From JAACFF01 sp963807975 (lineage in GTDB: Bacteria > Chloroflexota > Anaerolineae > Promineifilales > Promineifilaceae): 64,000 bases of DNA. Positions 44,874-54,576 of this stretch are shown here, piece by piece. The first letter of the stretch is position 1. Every line of letters starts with the position of its first letter. The stretch is taken from the NCBI GenBank assembly GCA_963807975.1, contig CAWEDV010000003.1, forward strand, positions 62,001 to 126,000, written 5' to 3'. The notes beneath the pieces were generated by a model. The model saw only the letters and a program-made list of their open reading frames with translations. It did not search any database and had not been told where the DNA came from. Made by a program: the position numbers and the translations under genes.

Positions 44874-45902
44874 TTAATAATGAACATTTACGGTTGTCCC
44901 CACAGGCGCCCAATTGAAGAGCCATCCCGCATCCACGGGGCTGGCATTAATGCAACCGTGACTCATAGGGATCCCAAAGTTATAGTGCCAGTATGCACCA
45001 TGGATAGCGAAATTGCCAAAGAAATACATCACATAGGGCACGTCCTGAAGATAGTAATCATACCCTATCAGGTAACCATTCATATCCTGCGTTTCATATT
45101 TCATATAAGTACGAAATTGCCCGGTAACAGTCGGGAATTCTTGGGTTCCACTTGAGATATACGTATTATATACGGCTGTATTCCCTTCATAAGCAACCAA
45201 TGTCTGGTCGCTCAAGTTGACGTCGATCCAGCGATCGTATTGTCCCACACCAGCTGGCCGCAAGCCGGTGGGATCATCAGAAGTTAGTTCTTCTATTAGC
45301 TCCTGGTCTTGCGCTTCGTCACCGGCACTGCTGCTCGAATCTTCAACTTCACCAACCTCTTCAATAGACACCTCTTCGGTGGGCACAGCCTCAACCGTGG
45401 GCCGCATCGTTGGCGTTGGCAGCAAGACCGGGGTTGCCGTTGCCATCACTTCGGTCTGGACAATCATTTCCAAGGTGGGTACCACCGTAGGTGGGCTGGC
45501 CACCTCTACAACCGGTTCCCCACGCAGTGCTGAAACATGCTCCCAAAACGCCGGAACAAGGCCACCGGCTATCAGCACAAATAGGAGCACAAGTCCGCCC
45601 ACGAGCACAGCCATTCGCCAGCGTGAGCGACTGGCCCTGGCAGCATTCTGCTGCTCTTTTTGCTCAAGCTCCTTCCGTGCCCCTTGAACAAGGGAGCTGT
45701 TGGGCTGCAGCAGTTCCGCCCGTTTTACATACTCCGCAGCCGCTGCCGTGGATGGTGTCACCTTGGCCAATAACAGCCAGGCGGCATGATTTTGGGGATC
45801 ATCACGCACCACCTGGCGCAGGAGGCGTCTTGCCTTAGACAAGTCTCCCTTGCGTATGGCAGTTCTTGCTTGTTGCATGGTCTCTGCGAACTTCTCAGCC
45901 AT
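44874..45902 (-). CDS. L,D-transpeptidase (YkuD) with TPR and transmembrane helix
   Basis: A 342-residue protein with an N-terminal cytoplasmic TPR-like helical region (about 1-65), one transmembrane helix (about 75-97), a Val/Thr/Glu-rich linker (about 110-220) and a C-terminal YkuD domain (about 225-342). The catalytic motif reads HGAYWHYNFGIPMSHGCINA; HGCIN is a common variant of HGCxR. Such enzymes form 3-3 peptidoglycan cross-links or attach proteins. A TPR domain inside and a transpeptidase outside is an uncommon pairing. It is near, and co-directional with, the amidase gene. Confidence 0.88.
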   Translation of the reverse strand: MAEKFAETMQQARTAIRKGDLSKARRLLRQVVRDDPQNHAAWLLLAKVTPSTAAAAEYVKRAELLQPNSSLVQGARKELEQKEQQNAARASRSRWRMAVLVGGLVLLFVLIAGGLVPAFWEHVSALRGEPVVEVASPPTVVPTLEMIVQTEVMATATPVLLPTPTMRPTVEAVPTEEVSIEEVGEVEDSSSSAGDEAQDQELIEELTSDDPTGLRPAGVGQYDRWIDVNLSDQTLVAYEGNTAVYNTYISSGTQEFPTVTGQFRTYMKYETQDMNGYLIGYDYYLQDVPYVMYFFGNFAIHGAYWHYNFGIPMSHGCINASPVDAGWLFNWAPVGTTVNVHY

Positions 45903-45953
45903 GTATCCTCGCCTGTTCAGCGTCTAGTATTATCACTCCGTGTAAATTATCGG

Positions 45954-46733
45954 TTAGCGCGTGGTGCCAATATAGCAGAGAATGCCTTCAGTAATAGCCG
46001 TGGCCGGGACATCTGCATAGGTCGTCAACAGTTCCCGATCCAGGTACATGAAGCCCGTTTCGATGATCACAGCCGGTGTGCCAAATGCTATTTCGCGAAA
46101 GGCATGATAATCCGCCATATCTTGGGTCAAAGTATTGGCGTGGTAGGGCAGGTTTGTCGTTGTCCGGTAGCTTTCCTCCATACAAGTAGACAATGCTGAG
46201 GAATCCGTAAACATGGAACCAGCGATCTTAAATCCCGTAGCGCCTTCGTTGTAGTATTCGCAGGAGTCCGCATGAATCGATACGAGGACCGTGCCACTGA
46301 AGTCATTCAGGCGCTCATCATATTCATCAAATAGATCGGTGCGAATTCCACGCAACCGTAAATTAGCGACGACCATTTCCGCGATCGCCAGATTCACGTC
46401 GGCTTCGGTCAAGCCATCGTCACAAACAGCACCGGGGTCAAACTCCTTATGACCAGAAATGATAGCAACACGCATGGGACGGGCGCTTTGCACCAATCGC
46501 TGGCTCACCGGTTGTGGCGGAATGGCTTTTATAAATGGGGCCGAGAGACCCGTGTTCTTCACCGCCTCGATGACATCCGTCTCTCCTCCGGAGGGGTCGA
46601 AGAGCATATAAATGGCATACATTCCCGCCACAGCCAGGATCATAAACAGCACGAAGGGCAGAATACGTCCAAGTATTGAAAACCAGGCGATATTCGATGA
46701 TTCCCATGTATTATCATCGTATGGTGAACTCAT
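45954..46733 (-). CDS. N-acetylmuramoyl-L-alanine amidase (Amidase_3)
   Basis: A 259-residue protein with one N-terminal transmembrane helix (about 23-43) and a Zn-dependent amidase domain that cuts the MurNAc-L-Ala bond of peptidoglycan. Metal and catalytic residues are visible: His in ISGHKEFDPGAVC, Glu in the following helix (LTEADVNLAIAE), His in VSIHADSCEY and Glu in AVIIETGFM. No wall-binding domain. It lies upstream of the L,D-transpeptidase in the same direction with a 51-nt gap, so the pair may act together in wall remodelling. Confidence 0.88.
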   Translation of the reverse strand: MSSPYDDNTWESSNIAWFSILGRILPFVLFMILAVAGMYAIYMLFDPSGGETDVIEAVKNTGLSAPFIKAIPPQPVSQRLVQSARPMRVAIISGHKEFDPGAVCDDGLTEADVNLAIAEMVVANLRLRGIRTDLFDEYDERLNDFSGTVLVSIHADSCEYYNEGATGFKIAGSMFTDSSALSTCMEESYRTTTNLPYHANTLTQDMADYHAFREIAFGTPAVIIETGFMYLDRELLTTYADVPATAITEGILCYIGTTR

Positions 46734-46862
46734 TATGTCTATATTCTACATCATTACGTCAAGAAGTGAAACAGGCGAAATCAAGCCTGCAGGGAGGCGA
46801 TTTGAATGCACTCTTGGGCCTTTTTGATAACGATGTGATTCCAAAAATGGCGCGCGTGGAGA

Positions 46863-49343
46863 TCAGGAAAGATGCTCAAGCACGGCCGTAACCGAGTCCA
46901 GCGTCAAGACAGTCTCAGCCATAGCTTGCGCCTCAGCATAGCTAGTTTGCCTAATAGATGCCTTAACCACTGGAATCGATGGCGCACTCATGCTCAGTTC
47001 GTCAACGCCTAATCCGACGAGCAAAGAGGCAGCTGCTGCGTTTCCAGCCAGTTCACCACATACACCGACCCATATTCCTGCTTCATGGGCCGCATTTATG
47101 GTCTGTTTAATCAGCCGCAGCACAGCCGGTTGTAAGGCTTGCGCCAGATCGGCCACCTTGGCATTGCCGCGATCAGCGGCCATGGCATATTGGGTCAGAT
47201 CATTGGTGCCAATACTGAAGAAATCAACCTCCGCCGCCAGAAAATCGGCCATGGCCACGGCTGATGGTACTTCGATCATTATGCCTACTTCCATCTCTTC
47301 GTCAAAAGATATCCCGGCCTGGCGCAGATCTTCTTTCTCTTCTTCCAGGATCAGTTTAGCGGCTCGTATTTCGCCTACCGACCCTACCATGGGAAACATG
47401 AGCTTCACGCAGCCCAGCGCACTAGCACGCAGGGCTGCCCGCAGCTGCGGTCGAAAAATCTGCGGTCGATCGAGGCAAAAGCGAATGCCCCGCCAGCCAA
47501 GGAAGGGATTGTCTTCTTGTCCCAAATCCAGATAAGGCAGCGGTTTGTCCCCCCCAATATCCAGAGTGCGGATAATTAACGGCCGTTTGCCCATGGTTTG
47601 CGCCACGTTTGCATAAGCCTGGAACTGTTCTTCTTCCCCTGGCGCCGAACTGCGGTCCATAAACAAGAATTCCGTCCGGAACAATCCTACACCTTCCGCT
47701 CCATATTCCAGGGCCACAGCAGCATCATTGGGGCCACCAATATTTCCGACGATCTCAACCATATGGCCGTCAACCGTCTCCGCCGTTTCTTTTCCCGCCC
47801 TTTTAGCCTGGTTCAGACTTTGCTGCCAGGCGGCCCGCTTCTGCAGCAGTTCTGTCTGTTCTTCAGTACTGGGCTCCAGCCAAACCTGTCCTGTTTGGCC
47901 ATCAATGGCCATGACATCCCCTTCACCAATCGTCCATAGATCCTTACCTAAACCAACGATAGCCGGAATACCCAATGCGCGGGCTAATATGGCACTGTGC
48001 GACGTTGCTCCACCTTGTGCCACGCAGATGCCCAGTACCTGCGTGCGATCCAATCCAGCCGTATCGGAAGGAGACAGCTCCTCGGCTACAAGGATTGATG
48101 GCCGGTCGAAATCAAGAGGCGGCAGTTCCACCCCCATTAGCTGCTGTAAAACGCGGCGGCCAACATCCTCCATATCAGCGGCGCGTGCGCGCATATAGGG
48201 ATTCTCCAGCGCGCGGAACTCATCCGCCGTTTTCATGACCGCCTCTTCCCAGACCGCTTCCACATTCACAGATTCGCTAAACAGACGATTTTTCACCCCC
48301 TCGATAAGCGCTGGATCTTGTAAGAACAACGCGTGTGCCTGAAAGATCGCTGCCTCTTGCGCCCCAACCTGCTCTTCCGACTCCCGCTCAAGATCTTTTA
48401 TCTCGCGCAGCGCCGCCTCAACAGCTTCCTGGAATCGGACCCACTCCAACGCAGGATCATCAATGCTCTGCTTAGCAACCGCCGGCAGTTGGGGCTGGTA
48501 CAAGGCTGCAGGGCCCACGGCTATCCCGGGAGAAGCAGCAACGCCTGCCAACACACCTTCAACAACCGGACCTGTTTGCCTGATCACAGTTTCCGCTGGC
48601 TTGCCTTCACCAACTGGCTCTCCGAAATTTTCATCAACAAGCGCTTTCAAAGCGACAAGCCCCTCGCCGGCATCCACACCAGTGGCCACAATTTGAATCT
48701 TTTCTCCCTGGCGCACGCCGAGCATGGCGATCTGGTTTATGCTCTTACCATTCGCCTGCCGGTCATCCTTGCTAACTTGGAAATCAGCGGCGAATGAATT
48801 CGTCGTACGAACAAATTGCGCCGCAGGGCGGGCATGCAGCCCCATCTGGTTGCGAATAATCAAGGTCAAACTTTCACTGTGACCTTGCGCAGCACCAACA
48901 GTGGCACGGCCCTCTATCTCGTGGAATTCTGGTTCCTGCCCCAATTGGCTGATTTTCATCGCCAAGGCGCCATGGGCTTCGGCCAATATCTCTGCACGAC
49001 TGCCTCCCAAAGAGGCTTGCACAGCAGCAACCACAGCCCCTTCCACGAAGGGAGCTGCTGATAATGACACTTTCTCTTGTTGATCTGGATCGAGGAACTC
49101 CAGGGCCATCTCCGCGCTGAGCAGGGCGCTGCCCAAATCCATAAGCACCACAACGCCGTCGTCGCTGTAGACGGACTCAATCGCCTCGTAGACTTTCATC
49201 GGATCGGTGCCGATCGGATTCTCAGGATCGTCAATGCCTCCCGCCACCGCCAGCGGGACTTTCCCCTGAACCATTTGCTCTGCCAGGTCGCGAACCCCGT
49301 CTGCTATCTTTTTACTGTGAGAAACAAAGACTATACCCACCAT
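46863..49343 (-). CDS. dhaM: DhaM-HPr-Enzyme I fusion (PEP-dihydroxyacetone phosphoryl donor)
   Basis: An 826-residue three-domain phosphorelay protein. Residues 1-135 are a mannose-type EIIA (DhaM) with the active His9 in VFVSHSKK. Residues about 155-245 are HPr with GLHARPAAQF (His about 169). Residues about 265-826 are a complete Enzyme I: GGATSHSAILARALG (His about 447) and the PEP-binding barrel with IMIEVPSAVAM, FFSIGTNDLTQY and GVCGELAG (Cys about 761). E. coli DhaM has only the start of Enzyme I, so this copy can take phosphate from PEP by itself. It should feed DhaL-ADP in the DhaKLM dihydroxyacetone kinase whose other subunits lie in the same block. Confidence 0.93.
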   Translation of the reverse strand: MVGIVFVSHSKKIADGVRDLAEQMVQGKVPLAVAGGIDDPENPIGTDPMKVYEAIESVYSDDGVVVLMDLGSALLSAEMALEFLDPDQQEKVSLSAAPFVEGAVVAAVQASLGGSRAEILAEAHGALAMKISQLGQEPEFHEIEGRATVGAAQGHSESLTLIIRNQMGLHARPAAQFVRTTNSFAADFQVSKDDRQANGKSINQIAMLGVRQGEKIQIVATGVDAGEGLVALKALVDENFGEPVGEGKPAETVIRQTGPVVEGVLAGVAASPGIAVGPAALYQPQLPAVAKQSIDDPALEWVRFQEAVEAALREIKDLERESEEQVGAQEAAIFQAHALFLQDPALIEGVKNRLFSESVNVEAVWEEAVMKTADEFRALENPYMRARAADMEDVGRRVLQQLMGVELPPLDFDRPSILVAEELSPSDTAGLDRTQVLGICVAQGGATSHSAILARALGIPAIVGLGKDLWTIGEGDVMAIDGQTGQVWLEPSTEEQTELLQKRAAWQQSLNQAKRAGKETAETVDGHMVEIVGNIGGPNDAAVALEYGAEGVGLFRTEFLFMDRSSAPGEEEQFQAYANVAQTMGKRPLIIRTLDIGGDKPLPYLDLGQEDNPFLGWRGIRFCLDRPQIFRPQLRAALRASALGCVKLMFPMVGSVGEIRAAKLILEEEKEDLRQAGISFDEEMEVGIMIEVPSAVAMADFLAAEVDFFSIGTNDLTQYAMAADRGNAKVADLAQALQPAVLRLIKQTINAAHEAGIWVGVCGELAGNAAAASLLVGLGVDELSMSAPSIPVVKASIRQTSYAEAQAMAETVLTLDSVTAVLEHLS

Positions 49344-49364
49344 ACTCGCTTGTCCATTTCTTTA

Positions 49365-50003
49365 TTATCGTTTGCTTGTGGTTCCTGGCCCGTAATAGTT
49401 GACGGGGATCAAATCTCTGCCTTGGCATGCCCAACATTCGTCCACTTCCCAAACCTTGTCCATGATATGCTCAGTTATTAATTCCACAGCCCCAGTCACA
49501 AAACCCGTATCACCACAACGGCAGGCATACCAGCCCACCGGTATCATTTCTAAAGGCAGTCGTTTTTCATTCAGGTCTATGATCTCAATGCCCAGACCCC
49601 AGCGGGCGTTGGTGATCAGTTTCTTGCATTCCGTCAGCCCAAGTTTGACCCAATATTGCTGCAAAGAAGTACAGTGACGCATGAGTAAAACAGCGATACT
49701 GATATCTTCAGGAAAAGGGATCTGTCGAGCATCAGCCGCTATCACCTGGCAGTTGGCTGGCAGATCTGGCTGGGGATGAACGACCAATTCCATATTGCGT
49801 TCGATGGCATAAACCTTCTGCGCCCGTTCCGAAATCCGCCTTGCCAAACGTAAATCTCCCGCTCCGATTTCAAGCACGATGTCATCGGTTCCAATCACAT
49901 CTAGCACCGCTGCATAGGTGGGTTCATCATAGGGAGCCCACATCGCTTCCCATGGATCGTCTGCTAGTCCAGCTGGCACCTTGCCCATTATTTGTGGTTT
50001 CAT
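49365..50003 (-). CDS. SAM-dependent methyltransferase-like protein with Cys pairs
   Basis: A 212-residue protein. The core VLEIGAGDLRLARRI followed by VYAIERNMEL (acidic end of strand 2) and VIAADARQIPFPED is a class I methyltransferase fold like rRNA adenine methyltransferases. The C-terminal third has YACRCGDTG and DECWACQGRD, two Cys pairs that could hold zinc. The target is unknown. It lies between glpC and dhaM with gaps of 57 and 21 nt, inside the glycerol block, which is unexpected for a methyltransferase. Confidence 0.72.
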   Translation of the reverse strand: MKPQIMGKVPAGLADDPWEAMWAPYDEPTYAAVLDVIGTDDIVLEIGAGDLRLARRISERAQKVYAIERNMELVVHPQPDLPANCQVIAADARQIPFPEDISIAVLLMRHCTSLQQYWVKLGLTECKKLITNARWGLGIEIIDLNEKRLPLEMIPVGWYACRCGDTGFVTGAVELITEHIMDKVWEVDECWACQGRDLIPVNYYGPGTTSKR

Positions 50004-50060
50004 CTTAACTGGCGCGCGCTTTCCCTGTCTTTCTCTTCGCTCGACAACAATGCGTATCTC

Positions 50061-51329
50061 TTAAGTGACCAACAAGGTTCTCGACTCAACGTTATATAAA
50101 CCATAGGCTGCAGCCAGAAACTCAATCGGATGCCGGGCCGGCAGATCCGTACCACTTTCCATCTGCCAGCGGCAGGTCTCCGTATCACTGGCAGTCATCT
50201 GCATCTCAGGCCCTTGTTCAAACACAAAGTCAAACAATTCCTGGCCCACGGCCATGCTGATATCATGTTTCTCAACTTTATATCCGTACGTGCCGGCACT
50301 GCCGCAGCAGCGCGCATGGCTTTCGCGAACATCGAGGCCCGGAATCAATTTGAGAATGTCCAGGGCAGGTTTTCCTACCAGGTGCGCCCGGTATTGGCAA
50401 GGAGCATGGTAAGGCAGCACCATATCCAATTGGCGAAAATCAGTTTTCAGCTCTCCGTGTTCGTGGAGATCGCGCAGCCATTCGAAGATATCCCACACGG
50501 CCTCCGTCAGCGCATGCGCATCTTCATCATGGCGGTCCAATAGTTCAGGGGCTTCATCCTTAAGGGTCAAGGTACAGCTTGGCGTTGTGCCGACAATGGG
50601 CAAGTCACGCTGCGCATAAGGCAGTAATTTGTTGATATTGTTGTCATGATATGTTCCTGCGGCGCCAAATTCGCCATTGCTTAACATCGGCAGGCCGCAG
50701 CAGTTTTGCGGGGGAACAATTACCTCATACCCATTGTGTTCAAAGACGGCTACGGCTGCTTTGCCCACAAAAGATTCATAGTGCATGGTCGCGCAGCCAT
50801 GGAAATAGACGACCTTCTTTTCGGATTTCAGCCGCTGATCGGTTGTCTTCTTAAACCACTTGCCAAACGTCCCATCCTTGTTCCAGGATGGCAGTTGGGC
50901 GCCTTCGGCGATGCCAAAAACCTTATCTGCAATGACTCTGCTCAGCTTATTCTGTAAGGCAAAAGTAGCCAGTCCCGGAGCGAGGCTGCCCGCCTTGCCC
51001 ATCAGTTCATTTCGTCCCAGCAGTCTATTGCGCAGCGGTATCCCGTTATCAGCCGCCATTTGTGCCCGGGCGCGGGCATTGATCTCCGCGATTTTGACGC
51101 CGCTGGGGCAAACTTCGTTACAGATTCGGCAGCCAGAGCAGTAATCGACAAAATGGTCAGGGGAAATCTTCTGCCCTTTTTCGCGGTATCGCTGTGCTTG
51201 AGGCCCGGCATATTTAGGCCCGGGGAAGAGATCTGTGACCGCCGCAACCGGACAGTAGCTGGTGCAGATATTGCATTTGATACACTCATCCAGTGTGGTG
51301 CCAACAGAAAGCCATGATTCTGTATGCAT
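50061..51329 (-). CDS. glpC: Anaerobic glycerol-3-phosphate dehydrogenase subunit C
   Basis: A 422-residue iron-sulfur protein that passes electrons from GlpAB to the quinone pool. Two 4Fe-4S motifs stand near the N-terminus: CIKCNICTSYCPVA (about 17-30) and CSGCRICNEVCPSG (about 64-77). Two CCG-type (DUF224) segments follow, FHGCATMHYE... with PPQNCCGLPM and ESHARCCGSAGTYG, which hold further clusters. A GGAGG site precedes the ATG; the gap to glpB is 11 nt. Order and spacing match the glpABC operon of enterobacteria. Confidence 0.95.
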   Translation of the reverse strand: MHTESWLSVGTTLDECIKCNICTSYCPVAAVTDLFPGPKYAGPQAQRYREKGQKISPDHFVDYCSGCRICNEVCPSGVKIAEINARARAQMAADNGIPLRNRLLGRNELMGKAGSLAPGLATFALQNKLSRVIADKVFGIAEGAQLPSWNKDGTFGKWFKKTTDQRLKSEKKVVYFHGCATMHYESFVGKAAVAVFEHNGYEVIVPPQNCCGLPMLSNGEFGAAGTYHDNNINKLLPYAQRDLPIVGTTPSCTLTLKDEAPELLDRHDEDAHALTEAVWDIFEWLRDLHEHGELKTDFRQLDMVLPYHAPCQYRAHLVGKPALDILKLIPGLDVRESHARCCGSAGTYGYKVEKHDISMAVGQELFDFVFEQGPEMQMTASDTETCRWQMESGTDLPARHPIEFLAAAYGLYNVESRTLLVT

Positions 51330-51340
51330 TGTTCCTCCAA

Positions 51341-52624
51341 TTACCTCGAAGCAGCAGCCATGCCGGCCGCAAATCCGCTGGTCAGGGCGATCCCTTCAAC
51401 ACTGCGCTCGACAATCGGATCTGCGCCGGCAAGCATTTGCCCCGCCACCCATAAATTTTCATAGAGCAGCAGGCCATCACCGCCGACTGGCTGGAATTCA
51501 TTGTTGACCGTGACACCGCCGGTAAAAACAAGGTGTCCATCTGAACTCAGAAAACGGCTGTCAAACCATTCGCTGCGCTGTTGGGGCACCGTCAACGGCA
51601 AATCCAGGATAGTCTCCCACACCCGCCCGTCCGCATCGCTGTTGAAGCCGCCCCCTAATATCCCACCCGTAGCCAGCAGGAAATTGTGAGCCTGGTGCTT
51701 ATACGGCCGTCCCGTAGATTTGCTGGCCATCCAGGCGATCTTTCCCGCTGTTCCATTCGCAGGGTCGTTCTTTTCCGTGGCAATGATCTCCATGCCCTTC
51801 TCCACACGAACTCCCATGCTGAGCAGCTTATTGCTCAGCGCCTTGTATAGCCTGATACCGGGAACACTGGGCGGCAAGGTCGGGATTTCAAAAACGGGCA
51901 CGCCGCACAGTTCTTGTAAATCGTTCATGGTATGTGCATGGGCGTCTAGCCCCAAGATGGCTGGGAGCCCGATGCGTTCACCAGCCTGCACAATTTCCTT
52001 CAGCCGCCGTCCCAACTGTTTGCGCCGCTCCTCATCATCCAGCTCTTGCGCCAGCTGAACATTGTTCGCATCTCGCCGGGATGTTAATAGGTCCATGGGC
52101 AGCATTTCCGCCCGTGCCTGGTATCCCAACTTGGTCAGATTTTCAGCAATCACCAGGGGGTAAAAATCGCGCATACTCTTGAACCCAGCGATTACCATGG
52201 GCTCTGGACGGCTCAAATCGCCGGCGATCTGCGCTTTTGGTGCCATAAAAGTGGGGCGAGAGGCACCCGCAGGAGAGGGTAAGAAAAGATTATCCACACC
52301 ATTCTCCGATCTGCCATAGGGAATTCCGAGCTCTGCAGTCAAGGCAGAGAACGCTTTCAATGCCTCTTCTATTAGAGCTGTCTCGAGTTTGGCAAATGGA
52401 TGGTCAGAGTATTCGCGGCGAAAATCATCAAGCGCTTCCAGTGGCTGTTGGATCGCTTCATGCTGGCTGGATAATTTATAACCCAACAGATCAATGGTGC
52501 CGGCGCTCCAGTGCATCGCGCCCAGTCCTTTGCTAACCACTCGCACCTGCAGCCCTGCCTTAGCCGCTGTATAAGCCGCCATTAATCCACTTAATCCTGC
52601 GCCTACAACCAATAGATCAAGCAT
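51341..52624 (-). CDS. glpB: Anaerobic glycerol-3-phosphate dehydrogenase subunit B
   Basis: A 427-residue flavoprotein subunit. N-terminal dinucleotide site LLVVGAGLSGLMAAYTAAKAG; the C-terminus has LWVAGQMLAGADPIVERSVE and GFAAGMAAA, typical of GlpB. It is thought to link GlpA to GlpC in electron transfer. A strong GGAGGTGA site precedes the ATG; it starts 54 nt after glpA. Confidence 0.93.
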   Translation of the reverse strand: MLDLLVVGAGLSGLMAAYTAAKAGLQVRVVSKGLGAMHWSAGTIDLLGYKLSSQHEAIQQPLEALDDFRREYSDHPFAKLETALIEEALKAFSALTAELGIPYGRSENGVDNLFLPSPAGASRPTFMAPKAQIAGDLSRPEPMVIAGFKSMRDFYPLVIAENLTKLGYQARAEMLPMDLLTSRRDANNVQLAQELDDEERRKQLGRRLKEIVQAGERIGLPAILGLDAHAHTMNDLQELCGVPVFEIPTLPPSVPGIRLYKALSNKLLSMGVRVEKGMEIIATEKNDPANGTAGKIAWMASKSTGRPYKHQAHNFLLATGGILGGGFNSDADGRVWETILDLPLTVPQQRSEWFDSRFLSSDGHLVFTGGVTVNNEFQPVGGDGLLLYENLWVAGQMLAGADPIVERSVEGIALTSGFAAGMAAASR

Positions 52625-52678
52625 CGGTCACCTCCCAGACGATTGCCTTTCCCCGGTATAAATGGTTGCACCTGGTCA

Positions 52679-54454
52679 TTATTTATGCTCCGGTTCCGGC
52701 TCATAGGGGCCGGGCGTCGTGTCAAAGCGGTAAAATTCGGTTACCGGACTGGCAAAATCTTCATCCGGCAAATGATCGGCGTTCATCAGACTCATGTAAA
52801 TCAACTGGTTCAGCCGCTGCTGTTTTAGTTGGCCACCCCAGAGTATAGGCACCAACCCCCTCCAACGCTCTTGTAGAAAGTCTCTTAAGAGCAAATTTGG
52901 GCTAAATACAGGCGGTGTTTGCCCCGCCTCAGCACCAGCAGGAGGTGGCTGAGCAGGCCGCAAATTATGCGCAGGAGACTGCAAATAGGCCGTGTCCCAC
53001 TGCGCCGCATCACTGTCTTTGTCGGCCATATCGCTGCGCCAGGCGCCAGTCTGCCGTAGTTCATGCAAAATACCTGTGGCACGATAGGTGCAGAAACCTC
53101 CCTGGCAGGGGCCTTTTCCTAAACGAACATCACGGCGCAAGTCATCAAGGGTCACCGTGGGATTCTGCTGCGCCGCGTTTTCCAACATGGTCCGCGTGAC
53201 CAATTCACATTCACAAACCAACTCCCCGTGCAGTTCTTTTTCCTCGATTTCATGCAGCCTGTGTCCGAGCCAATATTGTCCCTGGTCGGCACCGGGAACG
53301 GGCGTCGTCGCTGTTGTACACGGCCGTTCCGTCTGCAGTTGTTCGCAAACCTTGTCGACCGTGGCCTCGGCCATCAATCGGAAAGTCGTCCACTTGCCGC
53401 CAGTGATCGTCAGCAACCCTTTGATCCCTTCTCGTTCTGAATGGTCCAGCAGGGCCAACTTGCGCGTCACGTCCCGACCCCCAGCCCCTTCATACGTCTC
53501 CTGGAACAGAGGACGCACACCAGCCCAGACCCGCAACACGCGGGCATCTTTAAAGCCCGGCACCATCTTGTCCCCCTCATCCATCATTTTCTTGACTTCC
53601 CACGGCTCAATGCGCAGATGTTCGGGATCGGTCACGTTTATGGAGGTCGTACCAATAATGCAGACCGTATGGCTGGGAACAAGAATGTCCCCATCAGAAG
53701 GCATCTTGCAGCGATTGATCACCGTATTGACCAAACGGTGAGCCATTGCCACCATCGTTCCCTTGGCAGGCATGATCAAGACATCACACCCGGCCATTTC
53801 TGCGATATGGCCCGTCCACGCTCCCGCCGCATTGACCACAATATCGGCGTAGATCTCCGCATCTTCACCGCTGACTTCATTGTGCACCCTGGCCCCTACC
53901 ACCCGACGATCCCCTTCGGCTCCTTCGACAAGGAGGTCGCGCACTTCATGATAAGTCATGATTTGGGCCCCATGCTGCCGCGCCGCCTGTACCGTCGAAT
54001 GAGCGGCAAGAAAACCATCAGAACTGCCATCAGGTACTTCAAAGACACGGCTGATGTGCGGATTTAACAGCGGCTCTCTGCGCAGCGCCTCAGCGACCGG
54101 AATCTCACTGCAAGGGATGCCAACCGCCGCACAGCCCGCCTTAAACTTATCTGGGAATTCCCCCTCATCCTCCGGCGTGACGACAAAGAAGCCGCTGGTA
54201 TCTTCAATACAGTGTGCATGAGTACGGCGCAGAATCCGATTCTCGGCAATACATTCCGCAGCCCCATGGGGATCTTTAACCGCATATCGACCACCGCTGT
54301 GCAGCAGACCATGATAACGGCCCGTCGTGCCATGATTGAGATCACGCCGCTCTACCAATACCACCTTGAAGCCGCGCAGTGCAGCGTCCCAGGCGACACC
54401 CGTACCCGTGGCCCCGCCGCCAATCACTAGAACTTCGGTCTGAATCTTATGCAT
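52679..54454 (-). CDS. glpA: Anaerobic glycerol-3-phosphate dehydrogenase subunit A
   Basis: About 591 residues from the ATG at 54454 (GAGGAG 3 nt upstream); the frame extends to 54499 without a ribosome site. The catalytic FAD subunit oxidises glycerol-3-phosphate to DHAP. FAD site VLVIGGGATGTGVAWDAALRG at residues about 7-27, then HGTTGRYHGLLHSGGRYAV. The C-terminal BFD-like [2Fe-2S] domain has CECELVT and GKGPCQGGFCTYR. About 80 extra residues at the C-terminus (after LRQTGAW) include Pro-rich linker and conserved LLRDFLQERWRGLVPILWG. First gene after the terminator that follows glpK. Confidence 0.95.
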   Translation of the reverse strand: MHKIQTEVLVIGGGATGTGVAWDAALRGFKVVLVERRDLNHGTTGRYHGLLHSGGRYAVKDPHGAAECIAENRILRRTHAHCIEDTSGFFVVTPEDEGEFPDKFKAGCAAVGIPCSEIPVAEALRREPLLNPHISRVFEVPDGSSDGFLAAHSTVQAARQHGAQIMTYHEVRDLLVEGAEGDRRVVGARVHNEVSGEDAEIYADIVVNAAGAWTGHIAEMAGCDVLIMPAKGTMVAMAHRLVNTVINRCKMPSDGDILVPSHTVCIIGTTSINVTDPEHLRIEPWEVKKMMDEGDKMVPGFKDARVLRVWAGVRPLFQETYEGAGGRDVTRKLALLDHSEREGIKGLLTITGGKWTTFRLMAEATVDKVCEQLQTERPCTTATTPVPGADQGQYWLGHRLHEIEEKELHGELVCECELVTRTMLENAAQQNPTVTLDDLRRDVRLGKGPCQGGFCTYRATGILHELRQTGAWRSDMADKDSDAAQWDTAYLQSPAHNLRPAQPPPAGAEAGQTPPVFSPNLLLRDFLQERWRGLVPILWGGQLKQQRLNQLIYMSLMNADHLPDEDFASPVTEFYRFDTTPGPYEPEPEHK

Positions 54455-54490
54455 ATGCTCCTCGCTTTGATGCGCAGGCGAGTGCGCCCC

Positions 54491-54535
54491 AAAAACCAAC
54501 CGCCGGCCGCCTGCACAAATGAAGCGGTCGGCGGT
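54491..54535 (-). terminator. Terminator between glpK and glpA
   Basis: A GC-rich 12-bp stem with one G-U pair (ACCGCCGACCGC with GCGGCCGGCGGT on the minus strand), a 13-nt loop, then TGG and five T. It lies 42 nt past the glpK stop and divides the glycerol block into two transcripts, or sets the ratio by partial read-through. Confidence 0.78.
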
Positions 54536-54576
54536 GTATAAGCCACTAAACTAACAAAAGGCTAGTGAGAAGAATC

